Origin: Phycisphaerae bacterium
GTDB taxonomy: Bacteria > Planctomycetota > Phycisphaerae > Sedimentisphaerales > Anaerobacaceae
Length of the DNA: 35,369 nucleotides
Assembly: GCA_029858035.1 (NCBI GenBank)
Contig: JAOUFU010000005.1
Location: 1 to 35,369, forward strand
Direction: 5' to 3'
Under the pieces are notes generated by a model. That model saw nothing but the letters and a program-made list of their open reading frames with translations. It was not told where the DNA came from and did not search any database. The translations under genes were made by a program, and so were the position numbers. Positions 10,482-19,261 of the stretch are shown piece by piece (position 1 is the stretch's first letter; each line of letters begins with the position of its first letter).

Positions 10482-11483
10482 ATGCCAGAGACAGAAAACA
10501 ACAAAAATAACTCACCGATGTTTCCAGCGAAAACAAAAGGCCACAAATTCAGATCGTGGTTTTTAGGCATTTTGTTGCTGGCCGGAGTAATCGCGGCCGT
10601 AACTCACCTCGGTGAAATAGAACATTTTGCCAAACTGGCACGTGAGGCCAGGCCTATGTGGTTGCTGGTAGCCTTGCTTCTGCAATTCGGTACTTACGTT
10701 TGTACCGCGTTAGTTTGGAAACGGGCTCTGCATTATGTTAATATACGGCAAAGTTTTTTTTCATTCGTACCGCTTGCCTTTGCCAAACTATTTGCAGACC
10801 AGGCCCTTCCGAGCGGTGGAGCGAGCGGAATCAGCTTTTTCATCGCAGCCTTGAAACGTCGTGGGGTGCCTACAGATCTCTGTATGGCTATGATGTTAGT
10901 AAGCCTCGTAGCATATTATGTGGCCTATCTGATTGTCGCGTTAGCAAGCTTGGCCCTGCTGTGGTTCTATCACGCAATTCACATCTGGATTCTGTTGCTT
11001 GTAGGATTGTTCTGCCTGGTGGCGGTGGCAATCCCTGCCAGTGCATTAATGCTGCAGCACTGGAGCAAGAGAGCTATTCCAAAGCTATTGACACGGCTGC
11101 CAAACGTCAGAGATTTACTACAGGGATTTACCCAAGCGCCTAAACACCTACTACGTAATCGGTCCTTGGTGGTTACATCAATATTATTGTATGTCGCAGT
11201 ATTTCTGCTTGACGCAGCAACGCTATGGATAATGTTGCTTGCTATAGGACAGGACGTTTCATTTCTCGCGGCGTTTCCCAGTTTTGTAGTTTCCTCAATA
11301 ATTGCCACGCTTAGTCCGATTCCACTTGGCATAGGCATTTTTGAAGCAAGTTCCACAGGCATGCTTAGTGCACTCGGTATCCCAGTTGAGGCAGCGCTTA
11401 CAGCTACTTTGCTATTACGCGGCTTTACGCTATGGCTGCCAATGTTACCGGGTCTTTGGCTGGCAAGACGGGAGTTGAGGTGA
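10482..11483 (+). CDS. Lysylphosphatidylglycerol synthase TM region / flippase-like domain protein (UPF0104)
   Basis: Multi-TM; FADQALPSGGASGISFFIAALKRRGVP and LSPIPLGIGIFEASSTGML motifs of the MprF flippase domain; no synthetase domain. Confidence 0.8.
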   Translation: MPETENNKNNSPMFPAKTKGHKFRSWFLGILLLAGVIAAVTHLGEIEHFAKLAREARPMWLLVALLLQFGTYVCTALVWKRALHYVNIRQSFFSFVPLAFAKLFADQALPSGGASGISFFIAALKRRGVPTDLCMAMMLVSLVAYYVAYLIVALASLALLWFYHAIHIWILLLVGLFCLVAVAIPASALMLQHWSKRAIPKLLTRLPNVRDLLQGFTQAPKHLLRNRSLVVTSILLYVAVFLLDAATLWIMLLAIGQDVSFLAAFPSFVVSSIIATLSPIPLGIGIFEASSTGMLSALGIPVEAALTATLLLRGFTLWLPMLPGLWLARRELR

Positions 11484-11515
11484 CAATTATATATGTATAG
11501 GATAAATCAATAATG

Positions 11516-11547
11516 CATCATGCCGTCAAAACATCGGCGCCATGATG
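11516..11547. terminator. Weak inverted repeat between convergent genes
   Basis: CATCATG (11516-11522) and CATGATG (11541-11547), with 2-3 further inner pairs after one mismatch. It overlaps the cls 3' end, where the convergent genes lie 42 bp apart. No U-tract. Confidence 0.2.
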
Positions 11548-12923
11548 TGTATGACCGCCTCAAGCAGATTGCGTAGTATGGATGCATCCTTTACGCCTTG
11601 GCGACAATCACGGAATGTATCATTCATCCATGACTCAATCGCCTTGATTGAGCCTATATCGTAGAAAAAGGCAGCGATTTCATAATCGAGGAAGAGACTG
11701 CGCACATCCATGTTCGCGGTGCCGATCATGGCGAGGTCATCATCCTTAAGCAGGATCTTGGCATGCATCATTCGCGGTAGATAGAGATAGATCTTGGCAC
11801 TAGCCTGTTGCAGATTACGCAGGTATCTCCCCCTTACCATATCGGCCATGGCATAGTTGGACTTGGCCGGTACTATAATCCTGACATCCACGCCGCGCTG
11901 GGCTGCGATCTCCAGAGCTTGAGCCAGGGCCTGGTCCGGAACGAAATAGGGACTGGCAATCCACAATCGTTGCTCAGCGTTAAAGGCCGTGGTGATGATA
12001 GCGTCGTACAGGGCATCGTGCGGGACGTCCGGCCCGGAGGGCACCACCTGGACAGCGGCCAAAGCCTTGGATTGGAGATCACACGGTGGGATGCTCGATA
12101 TAGGCTCCAGAACTTCATCAGCGGCAAATTCCCAATCCGCACGGAAGACTTTTGCGTAGTGCTTGACCGCGGGCCCATGCAAGACAAATGATAAATCGTG
12201 CCAGCGGTCCGACGTTGGCGATGGACCCATATATTCAGTCCCGATATTTCGACCTCCGCTCAAGACACATTTGTTGTCAAAGAGGGCAATCTTGCGATGG
12301 TTCCGCAGATTCGTCCGCCCTCGGAAGGGTCGATGCAGGAGCGGAATAAAGTAGGCGAGGTGCCCCCCGGCCTTAGTAAGTGAATGGAAGAAGCGGCGGT
12401 GAGTATGTAAGGACCCAACACCATCCAACAGCAATCGCACATCCACACCCTGCATTGCTTTTTCAGCCAGACGATACCGGATGTCTTCTGCAATAGGATC
12501 CTTATTAAACGCATAAATAGCAATGTAGATTGAATTCTGCGCCTCCTCAATAAGTCGGATCAGGCTTCTGTAGACTTCTTCGCCGGAACCAAGCAATTCG
12601 AATTTATTGTTGGCACACGGACCTGGCACGCCGTAGGCTCTAAGAAGGCGACGCACAGGGCCGGTACCTTCTGAAGACGGAAGTTCGATGCCGGTTAGAT
12701 CGAGCCAGCCTTTCTTGGCGGTTGTATGACGGACCTTGCGTCCGCTCAAGACCAAATATAGGGGCACCCCGACGTAGGGCATAAACAGGATCGCCAGTAA
12801 CCAAGCAAGGGTTACGGCTGGGCTTTGACGTTGGAGAAGAATGTGTACAACCAATACAATGCCGAGCCCAATGCCCATAAGCAAAAAGAGGTGCTTCTGG
12901 ATTAGAGAAAACATTAGAAGCAT
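11526..12923 (-). CDS. cls: Cardiolipin synthase (phospholipase D family)
   Basis: Two N-terminal TMs, then two HKD motifs: HRKIALFDNKCVLSGGRNIG and MHAKILLKDDDLAMIGTANMD. Confidence 0.9.
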   Translation of the reverse strand: MLLMFSLIQKHLFLLMGIGLGIVLVVHILLQRQSPAVTLAWLLAILFMPYVGVPLYLVLSGRKVRHTTAKKGWLDLTGIELPSSEGTGPVRRLLRAYGVPGPCANNKFELLGSGEEVYRSLIRLIEEAQNSIYIAIYAFNKDPIAEDIRYRLAEKAMQGVDVRLLLDGVGSLHTHRRFFHSLTKAGGHLAYFIPLLHRPFRGRTNLRNHRKIALFDNKCVLSGGRNIGTEYMGPSPTSDRWHDLSFVLHGPAVKHYAKVFRADWEFAADEVLEPISSIPPCDLQSKALAAVQVVPSGPDVPHDALYDAIITTAFNAEQRLWIASPYFVPDQALAQALEIAAQRGVDVRIIVPAKSNYAMADMVRGRYLRNLQQASAKIYLYLPRMMHAKILLKDDDLAMIGTANMDVRSLFLDYEIAAFFYDIGSIKAIESWMNDTFRDCRQGVKDASILRNLLEAVIHIMAPMF

Positions 12924-13419
12924 TCTATCGCTCTCCTGGATCTTGTGAAAACTTGAATGATATTGTCTTCAGTAATTCACATAGAATCCGCGAGTCTGGC
13001 ATATTCAATGCACAATGATACCAGAGTTATTTAGAATTGGCTAATATGAATTTTCTTAATGTACTCTTGCTTTTGTCTGGCGAACGTGCGGTACTCACAC
13101 CACACAGATTGCTTACAAACTCGTAGCCCAGAATCAGAAATTTTCTAATGCGTGAATGACATGCTAATCAATTTGAGATAGATGCAGATTTGATAGTGGA
13201 TAATGGGATGTACCTTCCTGAAATGTTTCCCATCGGTTTTCGTAAGCAAAGACACACGGATTGAACATACGTTTGACACCGGATTGAACGTCCCATTTCC
13301 TCCGGAACAGGGATCCATTTGCAGCAGTTCAACCATTGTTTGGCTATGCTAATCTGAAGATGGCTAACAACATATCACTTTAAGTGGAATCTTGTCTATC
13401 CGATGGTGATAAGAAATAA

Positions 13420-13629
13420 CTATTTCGAGAAATAATTTGCCTTTACCCAGTTAAAATTCAAAATTATATGCAAAGCGATAAGGCAGAGTAAAATCATCCC
13501 GGCGGTTTTGTGAAAAATATCAAACGCCGGGCGAGAGAAACTGTCGCGGAATATTGCCGATATAGCCTGATTAAGGAAAAACACCACTAAAATTGGATTT
13601 AAAATTTTAAGTATCTTATTTCTTTTCAT
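13420..13629 (-). CDS. Small membrane protein, DUF4405-like
   Basis: MKRNKILKILNPILVVFFLNQAISAIF...FDIFHKTAGMILLCLIALHIILNFNWVKANY resembles the DUF4405 two-helix pattern with conserved His residues. Confidence 0.6.
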   Translation of the reverse strand: MKRNKILKILNPILVVFFLNQAISAIFRDSFSRPAFDIFHKTAGMILLCLIALHIILNFNWVKANYFSK

Positions 13630-13795
13630 AATGATCCTCATACAATTCAATCATTCATTCTTCTGTTAAATGATTCGACATAACCATTCTTAGAACAGTG
13701 GAGAATATATCACTACTTTCCAACAGGAGCAAGGACAATAGGAATATTGAGAAACAGACAAATAGGTTATTTCCTATCAAAACTACAAAATTCCC

Positions 13796-13861
13796 TTATC
13801 CCTGTAAGCAGAAAAAAGGGAGTTATTTTGTTTTTTGGGGAGAGAAAATAACTATTGAAGA
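13796..13861. repeat. Copy A of a diverged AT-rich direct repeat
   Basis: TTATCCCTGTAAGCAGAAAAAAGGGAGTTATTTTGTTTTTTGGGGAGAG...AACTATTGAAGA aligns with copy B at 13977-14050. Confidence 0.5.
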
Positions 13862-13891
13862 ACTGACCAACAGGACAAACAGGAATGCAGG

Positions 13892-13925
13892 CATATCTTT
13901 TTTTGACGAATAAGAAAAAGATATG
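13892..13925. repeat. Perfect 11-bp inverted repeat (hairpin)
   Basis: CATATCTTTTT (13892-13902) / AAAAAGATATG (13915-13925) with a 12-nt loop. Confidence 0.75.
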
Positions 13926-13965
13926 TGCTCTCAGTAGGTGAGTAGGGAGTAGTTTTATTTTTCTC

Positions 13966-13977
13966 AATAGGCCTATT
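13966..13977. repeat. 12-bp perfect palindrome AATAGGCCTATT
   Basis: Read directly from the sequence. Confidence 0.7.
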
Positions 13978-14050
13978 ATTCCCCATTAGCAGAAAAATAG
14001 CTTCTTATTTTCTTTTATGGGGGATGGGAATTACAAAAAACTATTGATGA
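13977..14050. repeat. Copy B of the diverged AT-rich direct repeat
   Basis: TTATTCCCCATTAGCAGAAAAATAGCTTCTTATTTTCTTTTATGGGGGATGGG...AACTATTGATGA. Confidence 0.5.
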
Positions 14051-14691
14051 TGAGAGCAGGGCAAGCCCATTAATCAGGAGAAATCACCACGCAACACCAA
14101 CCATGTGAGGGCAATTAGAAACAGCAGACTACATGTTATCAGTACGACTATCCGTGCGTCTTGACTGAAGCATTTAAGTAAAAGACTATGCCACAAGACA
14201 CACTTCTCCTGAGTCACAAATTGTTAGAATTCTTCGACAAAACCTTGTCACCAAAATGTCACTACAGATGCTGATTTTGCCTGAATCGAGTCCGAATATA
14301 TATCATTATTTGGCTGAATATTGCAATTTTCAAAAAAATATCGGGCCAATAAAGGATTCAATGGCCGGCGTCTATTTGCTTGCATTCGTCGTTGCAGAAA
14401 GATAGCATGGGTCATCACGTGCGGTGCTGCCGGTGGCGGTCCTGCGTATGAGTATTGATTGCTTCAGGGAGAATAGCAATGAGACATCTCAGTCGTCGTT
14501 TGTTCTTGGAAAAGACCCGGCTGACCTTCGTCCCATGGGTCGGGATCGACTCAGACAGGAAGAAGTCTATCGATAATCCGGCGGCGGACGGCTCTTCTAA
14601 CGCGCGACTACCAAAAGCCCTTCGTAGTGCCGGCCGAGAACGATATCTGACAGGTACAATACGTTTAGTGCCGATCCTTGAGAGGTGAAAA

Positions 14692-17292
14692 ATGATCCAG
14701 AGAGCCCCTGCATTCGCGTTGGCCCTGTTCGCTGCTTCGGCGGCTCTTGCAGAAGCTCCCTATCCTGCAAGTGCGGTTGTTACCGATGCTGTGTTGCACC
14801 CCTGGTCCACTAATACACATCCGACCGACGTCGCCAAGTCGCACGTCGAGGAGATCACCGCTTCGATGGGGGCGAGACACAAGTACACGGTCCTCCAAAG
14901 CGGCACAATGGATGGCCGCAATTGCCGGTCGCCTATGGGCTGCGGGATAGCGAGGGAAGGGGCCTTCCTCCAGACCTGGGAGTCCAACCGCTCGGTTCGG
15001 ATGGAAAACGTCGGTGACGTCGACGTGGTCAACCCGTGGCTTTCCAATGGCCGCAACAACTTCCGCAGCGTCGAAGAGATTGTCTCTTCCGCTGTCTCAC
15101 CGGGCATGACGGATGCGGACAAGGCTTTTGCCCTCTGGTTCCAGGAGATCCGGTATCGACACCATTCCCCGGGCGACAACAGTGAGCTGGGCGACCCTGT
15201 GAAGGTCTTCAATATCTATGGGTACAACACCTGCGGCAATGACTCCATCTGTTTGGCTACGCTATGGCGCGAGGCCGGTTTCAAAGTGGCGCCGGCACGG
15301 GCGCTGGGCCACTGCATCTCGCAGGCTTTCTATGACGGCGGCTGGCACTTCTATGACGGCGACATGCACTCCGTCTACCTCCTGCGAGACAACCAGACTG
15401 TAGCCGGCGAACAGGACATCGTGCGCGACCACGACTTAATCAAGCGGACCCATTCCAAGGGAATCCTGTTTCCGGATACATGGTGGGCCGAGCCGGAAAT
15501 GTGCTCCATGTATTTTTTCGAGGGACAGGTCGCAGGCGAACGCTCCGGCAAGTCCGATACCACAATGAACATGGTCCTGCGTCCAGGCGAGGCGCTCACA
15601 TGGCGCTGGGGACAGCTCCGCCCGCTCAAGTATCACGGGATGCTGCACGTGACCCCCACGTACGAAAGCGCGATCTACAATGGCCTTTGGGAGTATCGCC
15701 CGGATTTCTCTAAGGTCGTGTGGCGCAAAGGGGCTGCGGCTGTGGAGAATATCACGATGGCGCCGGACGGCTTGGCTGCCTACGAGGGCAAGACCGGCAC
15801 GATCGTCTGGTCGATGCGCAGCCCGTACGTCTTCGTGGGAGGCCGCCTCAACGTAGAGGGTACGGGGGCCCGGTTCTTCATTTGCCAGGATGGCAAGACC
15901 TGGAGGCCAGCGCAAGACAACATTGATAAGTTCTTTTCGATTGTTGGTCCGGCCTGCTACGATTACCAGCTCAAGTGCCGGCTGGAAGGGCCATCGCGGC
16001 TTCGGCACTTGGCGATAATCAATGACGTGCAGATGGCCCCTTTGGCGCTGCCGGAAATGGCCGTGGGCGAGAATGTTTTCACGTACAGTGACCAGTCCAC
16101 AGGCGACCGCAAGGTGCGGATTACTCACAAATGGGTCGAGCGGTCGGCCTCAAGACCGCCATTAGCGCCGGTCGGCGCCGTCCGGCCGCTCGACGAAGGC
16201 GAAGCGAACGGAACGGACGTCGTCTTTCAGTGGACGGCTTCCAGCGACCCCGACGGCGATAAAATTGCCGATTACCAGTTTGAACTGTCCGCCCGCGCCG
16301 ATATGAAGTGGCCGCTCTCGATGAGCTTCTACAAGCTTATCTCACGAACCGCCGAAGCCAGTAAGGAAAAGGACAAGGTCACCGGCAAGGAGAGCATCAC
16401 AGTCAAGGCCCAGTATACCCTGCCCCAGTCGGGTCTGCTGATGCCGGATCGCACGTACTACTGGCACGTGCGGGCACAGGACGACAAGGGCGTGTGGGGG
16501 CCCTGGAGCAAGACTTGGCGATTCACTCCCCATGGCCCCGCTCACCCGCTCGATTTGACCGTGGACTACGACCCGGCCAAGAGTGTAGGCACTCTCCGTT
16601 GGAAAGCCAACCCGGTGGGTCGCAGGCCGGTCAAGTACCGGGCCTACGGCAGTGACGAGAAGGGCTTCACGATAGCTGACCAGAGGCACCAGAGCGTGGT
16701 GGGCGTGACCAAGGAGGAGATGGCTGACTGGAATCCGTGGTTCCCGGCGAACTTCATCGCCGAGACCTCGGCTGCGGAACTGGCTGTGCTTGGCATCGAC
16801 GTGGATTTGTCTGCTGCCAACAAGACCTACTACCGTGTGGTGGCGGTTGACGAGCAGGGCAAGCGCAGCGGGCCGTCTGACTTCGCCGTTGCTCCACGGC
16901 CCGTTATCTACAGTAAGCCGATAGTTACCGCCCAGGTTGGCACCGAGTACCGTTATAAGGTACTCGCCAATCGATCTCTGGGTGACCTCAGTTCGCGGAT
17001 GGCGGACGACCGGCAGACAAGCGGCTACTTCGACATCGAGAAGCCCCGATTCACGCTTACCAAGGGGCCCGCGTGGCTCAAAATCGACGAAGCGGCCGGC
17101 GTGCTCTCAGGCACGCCAGATGTGCCGGGCAGGGCCGACGTCATCGTCACTATCACCATTGATCGCCAGGTGCGGAAGCTCGATGAGGCGGTCCTGCGTT
17201 GGGGCGGCGAAAAGGTCCTTTCTGTGGATATTGAGCGAGTCGGCGTGACAACCCAGAAGTTCGTCATCGATGTTGTGAGGAAAGAGCCGTGA
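14692..17292 (+). CDS. Secreted transglutaminase-like protein with FN3-like and putative Ig domains
   Basis: Signal peptide (MIQRAPAFALALFAASAALAEA). NTCGNDSICLATLWREAGFKVAPARALGHCISQAFYDGGWHFYDGDMHSVY fits a Cys-His-Asp transglutaminase-like core. FN3-like YYWHVRAQDDKGVWGPWSKTWRF. Putative Ig domain WLKIDEAAGVLSGTPDVPG. Confidence 0.7.
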   Translation: MIQRAPAFALALFAASAALAEAPYPASAVVTDAVLHPWSTNTHPTDVAKSHVEEITASMGARHKYTVLQSGTMDGRNCRSPMGCGIAREGAFLQTWESNRSVRMENVGDVDVVNPWLSNGRNNFRSVEEIVSSAVSPGMTDADKAFALWFQEIRYRHHSPGDNSELGDPVKVFNIYGYNTCGNDSICLATLWREAGFKVAPARALGHCISQAFYDGGWHFYDGDMHSVYLLRDNQTVAGEQDIVRDHDLIKRTHSKGILFPDTWWAEPEMCSMYFFEGQVAGERSGKSDTTMNMVLRPGEALTWRWGQLRPLKYHGMLHVTPTYESAIYNGLWEYRPDFSKVVWRKGAAAVENITMAPDGLAAYEGKTGTIVWSMRSPYVFVGGRLNVEGTGARFFICQDGKTWRPAQDNIDKFFSIVGPACYDYQLKCRLEGPSRLRHLAIINDVQMAPLALPEMAVGENVFTYSDQSTGDRKVRITHKWVERSASRPPLAPVGAVRPLDEGEANGTDVVFQWTASSDPDGDKIADYQFELSARADMKWPLSMSFYKLISRTAEASKEKDKVTGKESITVKAQYTLPQSGLLMPDRTYYWHVRAQDDKGVWGPWSKTWRFTPHGPAHPLDLTVDYDPAKSVGTLRWKANPVGRRPVKYRAYGSDEKGFTIADQRHQSVVGVTKEEMADWNPWFPANFIAETSAAELAVLGIDVDLSAANKTYYRVVAVDEQGKRSGPSDFAVAPRPVIYSKPIVTAQVGTEYRYKVLANRSLGDLSSRMADDRQTSGYFDIEKPRFTLTKGPAWLKIDEAAGVLSGTPDVPGRADVIVTITIDRQVRKLDEAVLRWGGEKVLSVDIERVGVTTQKFVIDVVRKEP

Positions 17293-17489
17293 GAACATGT
17301 ACATTCGCGTTGACGCGGACCATAGCTGTGAGAACAGAATACTCTGCCGGCGAACTCAAACGAACGTCGTCGCAGACTTGAGGCTGGCGAAGTTCGCCCG
17401 GATTGCGATTGTGCGCGCCGTACATGATACCTGGACGATGGTCAGGTACAGGCCGTTGAGGGAAAGAGACGGGAGGAGAATCCACTGGC

Positions 17490-18428
17490 TCAGTGCATTT
17501 GCTTGGGCGGCTTGAGGAATCCCTGATGCCGCAGCCAAGTGGCACATGCCTGCGTCCACGTGGAACACGGTTGGTCGCTCGTACGGACGCCGAAGTCATG
17601 TGCGGCCGTCGCATAGATGTGCAGTTCCGCCGGGATGTTTGCTTTCTTCAGCGCAAGGTACATCAACACACTGTGATCCGGTGGGCTGATGATATCGTCC
17701 CCGCCGTGCGCGAGGAAGATCGGGGGCGTTCTGGGCGGGATACGCAGGCCGGGAGCGATCTCATCCTTGTCCTTTGCCTTCAGGTAGCCCGAATAGACTC
17801 CAATGGCAAAGTCGGGCCGGCAACTGATTTTGTCCACGTCATCGATTGGCTCGTAGGTTCGCCGGTCAAAGCTCGTTGCTGTCGCAATAGCCAGATGGCC
17901 GCCGGCCGAGAAACCTACCATTCCTATCTGCTGCGGCTGGATGCCCCACTGACTCGCTCTGCTCCGCACCAGGCTGACGGCCCGCTGTGCATCCTGGAGC
18001 GGGCGGCGGGCCGGCTCGCCCTTGGGCTCATCGGGTCGGCGCGGCACACGATACTTGAGGATGATGCCGGTGGCGCCAATTGAGTTCAACCAGGCGGCCA
18101 CTTCCTCGCCTTCCAGTTGCCAGTAGAGGTCCCAGTAGCCACCCCCGGGGCAGATCAGCACCGCGGTACCGGTGTCCTTGTCCTTCGCCGGCCGATAGAT
18201 CGTCAGTGTCGGTTTGGTGACGTTGGTCACCAGCTTCGTCGACTCGGTGACCTCGACCTGCTTGCGGTCCAGCTTCGGCGACATGCGGAACTTTTCCTCG
18301 CCGATGTTGCCGTTTTCGTCCGGAGCCGTGCCCGGCCAAATCTCAACGACCAGCGGCTTGTCAGACCCAACCGCCGACCAAGCCGCGCACAAACAGGTGA
18401 CCAGAGAAACAATCAATGTGAGTCGCAT
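17490..18428 (-). CDS. Secreted alpha/beta hydrolase (acetyl-esterase/xylan esterase-like)
   Basis: Start MRLTLIVSLVTCLCAAWSAVGS at 18428 (signal peptide). CPGGGYW oxyanion region, GFSAGG nucleophile elbow, HGGDD, AAHDFG. The longer ORF to 18956 is an overprinted extension. Confidence 0.8.
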   Translation of the reverse strand: MRLTLIVSLVTCLCAAWSAVGSDKPLVVEIWPGTAPDENGNIGEEKFRMSPKLDRKQVEVTESTKLVTNVTKPTLTIYRPAKDKDTGTAVLICPGGGYWDLYWQLEGEEVAAWLNSIGATGIILKYRVPRRPDEPKGEPARRPLQDAQRAVSLVRSRASQWGIQPQQIGMVGFSAGGHLAIATATSFDRRTYEPIDDVDKISCRPDFAIGVYSGYLKAKDKDEIAPGLRIPPRTPPIFLAHGGDDIISPPDHSVLMYLALKKANIPAELHIYATAAHDFGVRTSDQPCSTWTQACATWLRHQGFLKPPKQMH

Positions 18429-18484
18429 AACTGAACAATCCTCATTTCTTTGCATTGCTCGATCCTTTCGGCGTTCGCCCCGTG

Positions 18485-19261
18485 CTACAACCGCAGCCAG
18501 GTCATCGCGTTCTGCGAGCGGATCTTTTCCTTGTCGGCCTCGCTCGCGTCCAATACTTCCAGCTTCACTAATGCGGGGTCCGGATAGTTGAAGGGCATCC
18601 CTGTCCCGAACATCACACGCTCGGCGCCCAGGTTGGCTATGAGCTGCCCAAGCTCGTTCGCCAGCACGGCACTCAAGCGGGACAGCTCGATGGCATAATT
18701 GGACGGCAGACCGTTGTCCTTCCGCCCGAGCGGGCACCCTGTGTAGCCGATGCCGTTCAGCAGGATAAAGCGTCCTTTTGGGTGAGCTTTCACCAACTCG
18801 ACAATCTCCTCCAGGGGCACGTCGGGGACGTTCAGCAGCCAGCTCCGCTGGCGGTTGTCCTCCACGCGGATGGGAATGGAGATGACCATGCCTCGCTCGG
18901 TCGCGGCGTTCACGAGCTCCCGGCAGCACGGGCTGGAGAGCTGATAGTTGTGCCACTTGGGATAGAGGCGCAGGCCCGTCATGCCGAACTCCTCGTGGCA
19001 GATTTTCAGATCATCCTGCCAGCCGGCGTAGAACGGATTGATGACGGCAAATGGAATCAGCCGGTCGCCATGACCACGGACCTCCTCCACCACCTCCTCA
19101 TTGCCGGCCTGTGCGTTACGGTAGGTAATGGCGCTGGCGCTGGAGACGACCGCCTTGTCGATTTGTTTGGAGTCCATCAGCGCGAGCAGCGACGCGGCCG
19201 TGTTGTGCCGCAGCAGGCGGAACGCAAAATGGCCGAGATAAGCATTCACGTCAACGATCAT
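18485..19261 (-). CDS. Amidohydrolase-2-like TIM-barrel protein lacking the canonical HxH
   Basis: IVDVNAYLGHFAF replaces the usual DxHxH start; TGLRLYPKWH and MFGTGMPFNYPD are family features. Confidence 0.65.
   Translation of the reverse strand: MIVDVNAYLGHFAFRLLRHNTAASLLALMDSKQIDKAVVSSASAITYRNAQAGNEEVVEEVRGHGDRLIPFAVINPFYAGWQDDLKICHEEFGMTGLRLYPKWHNYQLSSPCCRELVNAATERGMVISIPIRVEDNRQRSWLLNVPDVPLEEIVELVKAHPKGRFILLNGIGYTGCPLGRKDNGLPSNYAIELSRLSAVLANELGQLIANLGAERVMFGTGMPFNYPDPALVKLEVLDASEADKEKIRSQNAMTWLRL

Noticed and set aside
13251-13289. Two GACAC-CGGATTGAAC direct repeats resembling a CRISPR repeat end (ATTGAAAC)
   Set aside because: Only two imperfect ~15-bp copies separated by 8 bp; no regular spacers and no cas genes.
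13698-13913. 71-aa plus-strand ORF
   Set aside because: Spans the AT-rich repeat copy A and the CAGG-type repeats; no domain; better explained as noncoding repeat DNA.
14311-14328. Sigma54-like TTGGCTGAATATTGCA
   Set aside because: GG to GC spacing is 9 nt instead of the required 10, and no bEBP-dependent gene follows closely.
14455-14688. 77-aa ORF just upstream of the transglutaminase-like gene
   Set aside because: No domain, signal peptide or good homology pattern; cannot be supported as coding.
17490-18956. 488-aa ORF as a single long protein
   Set aside because: The first 176 residues are a low-quality overprint opposite the known amidohydrolase gene; the signal peptide at 18428 marks the real start.
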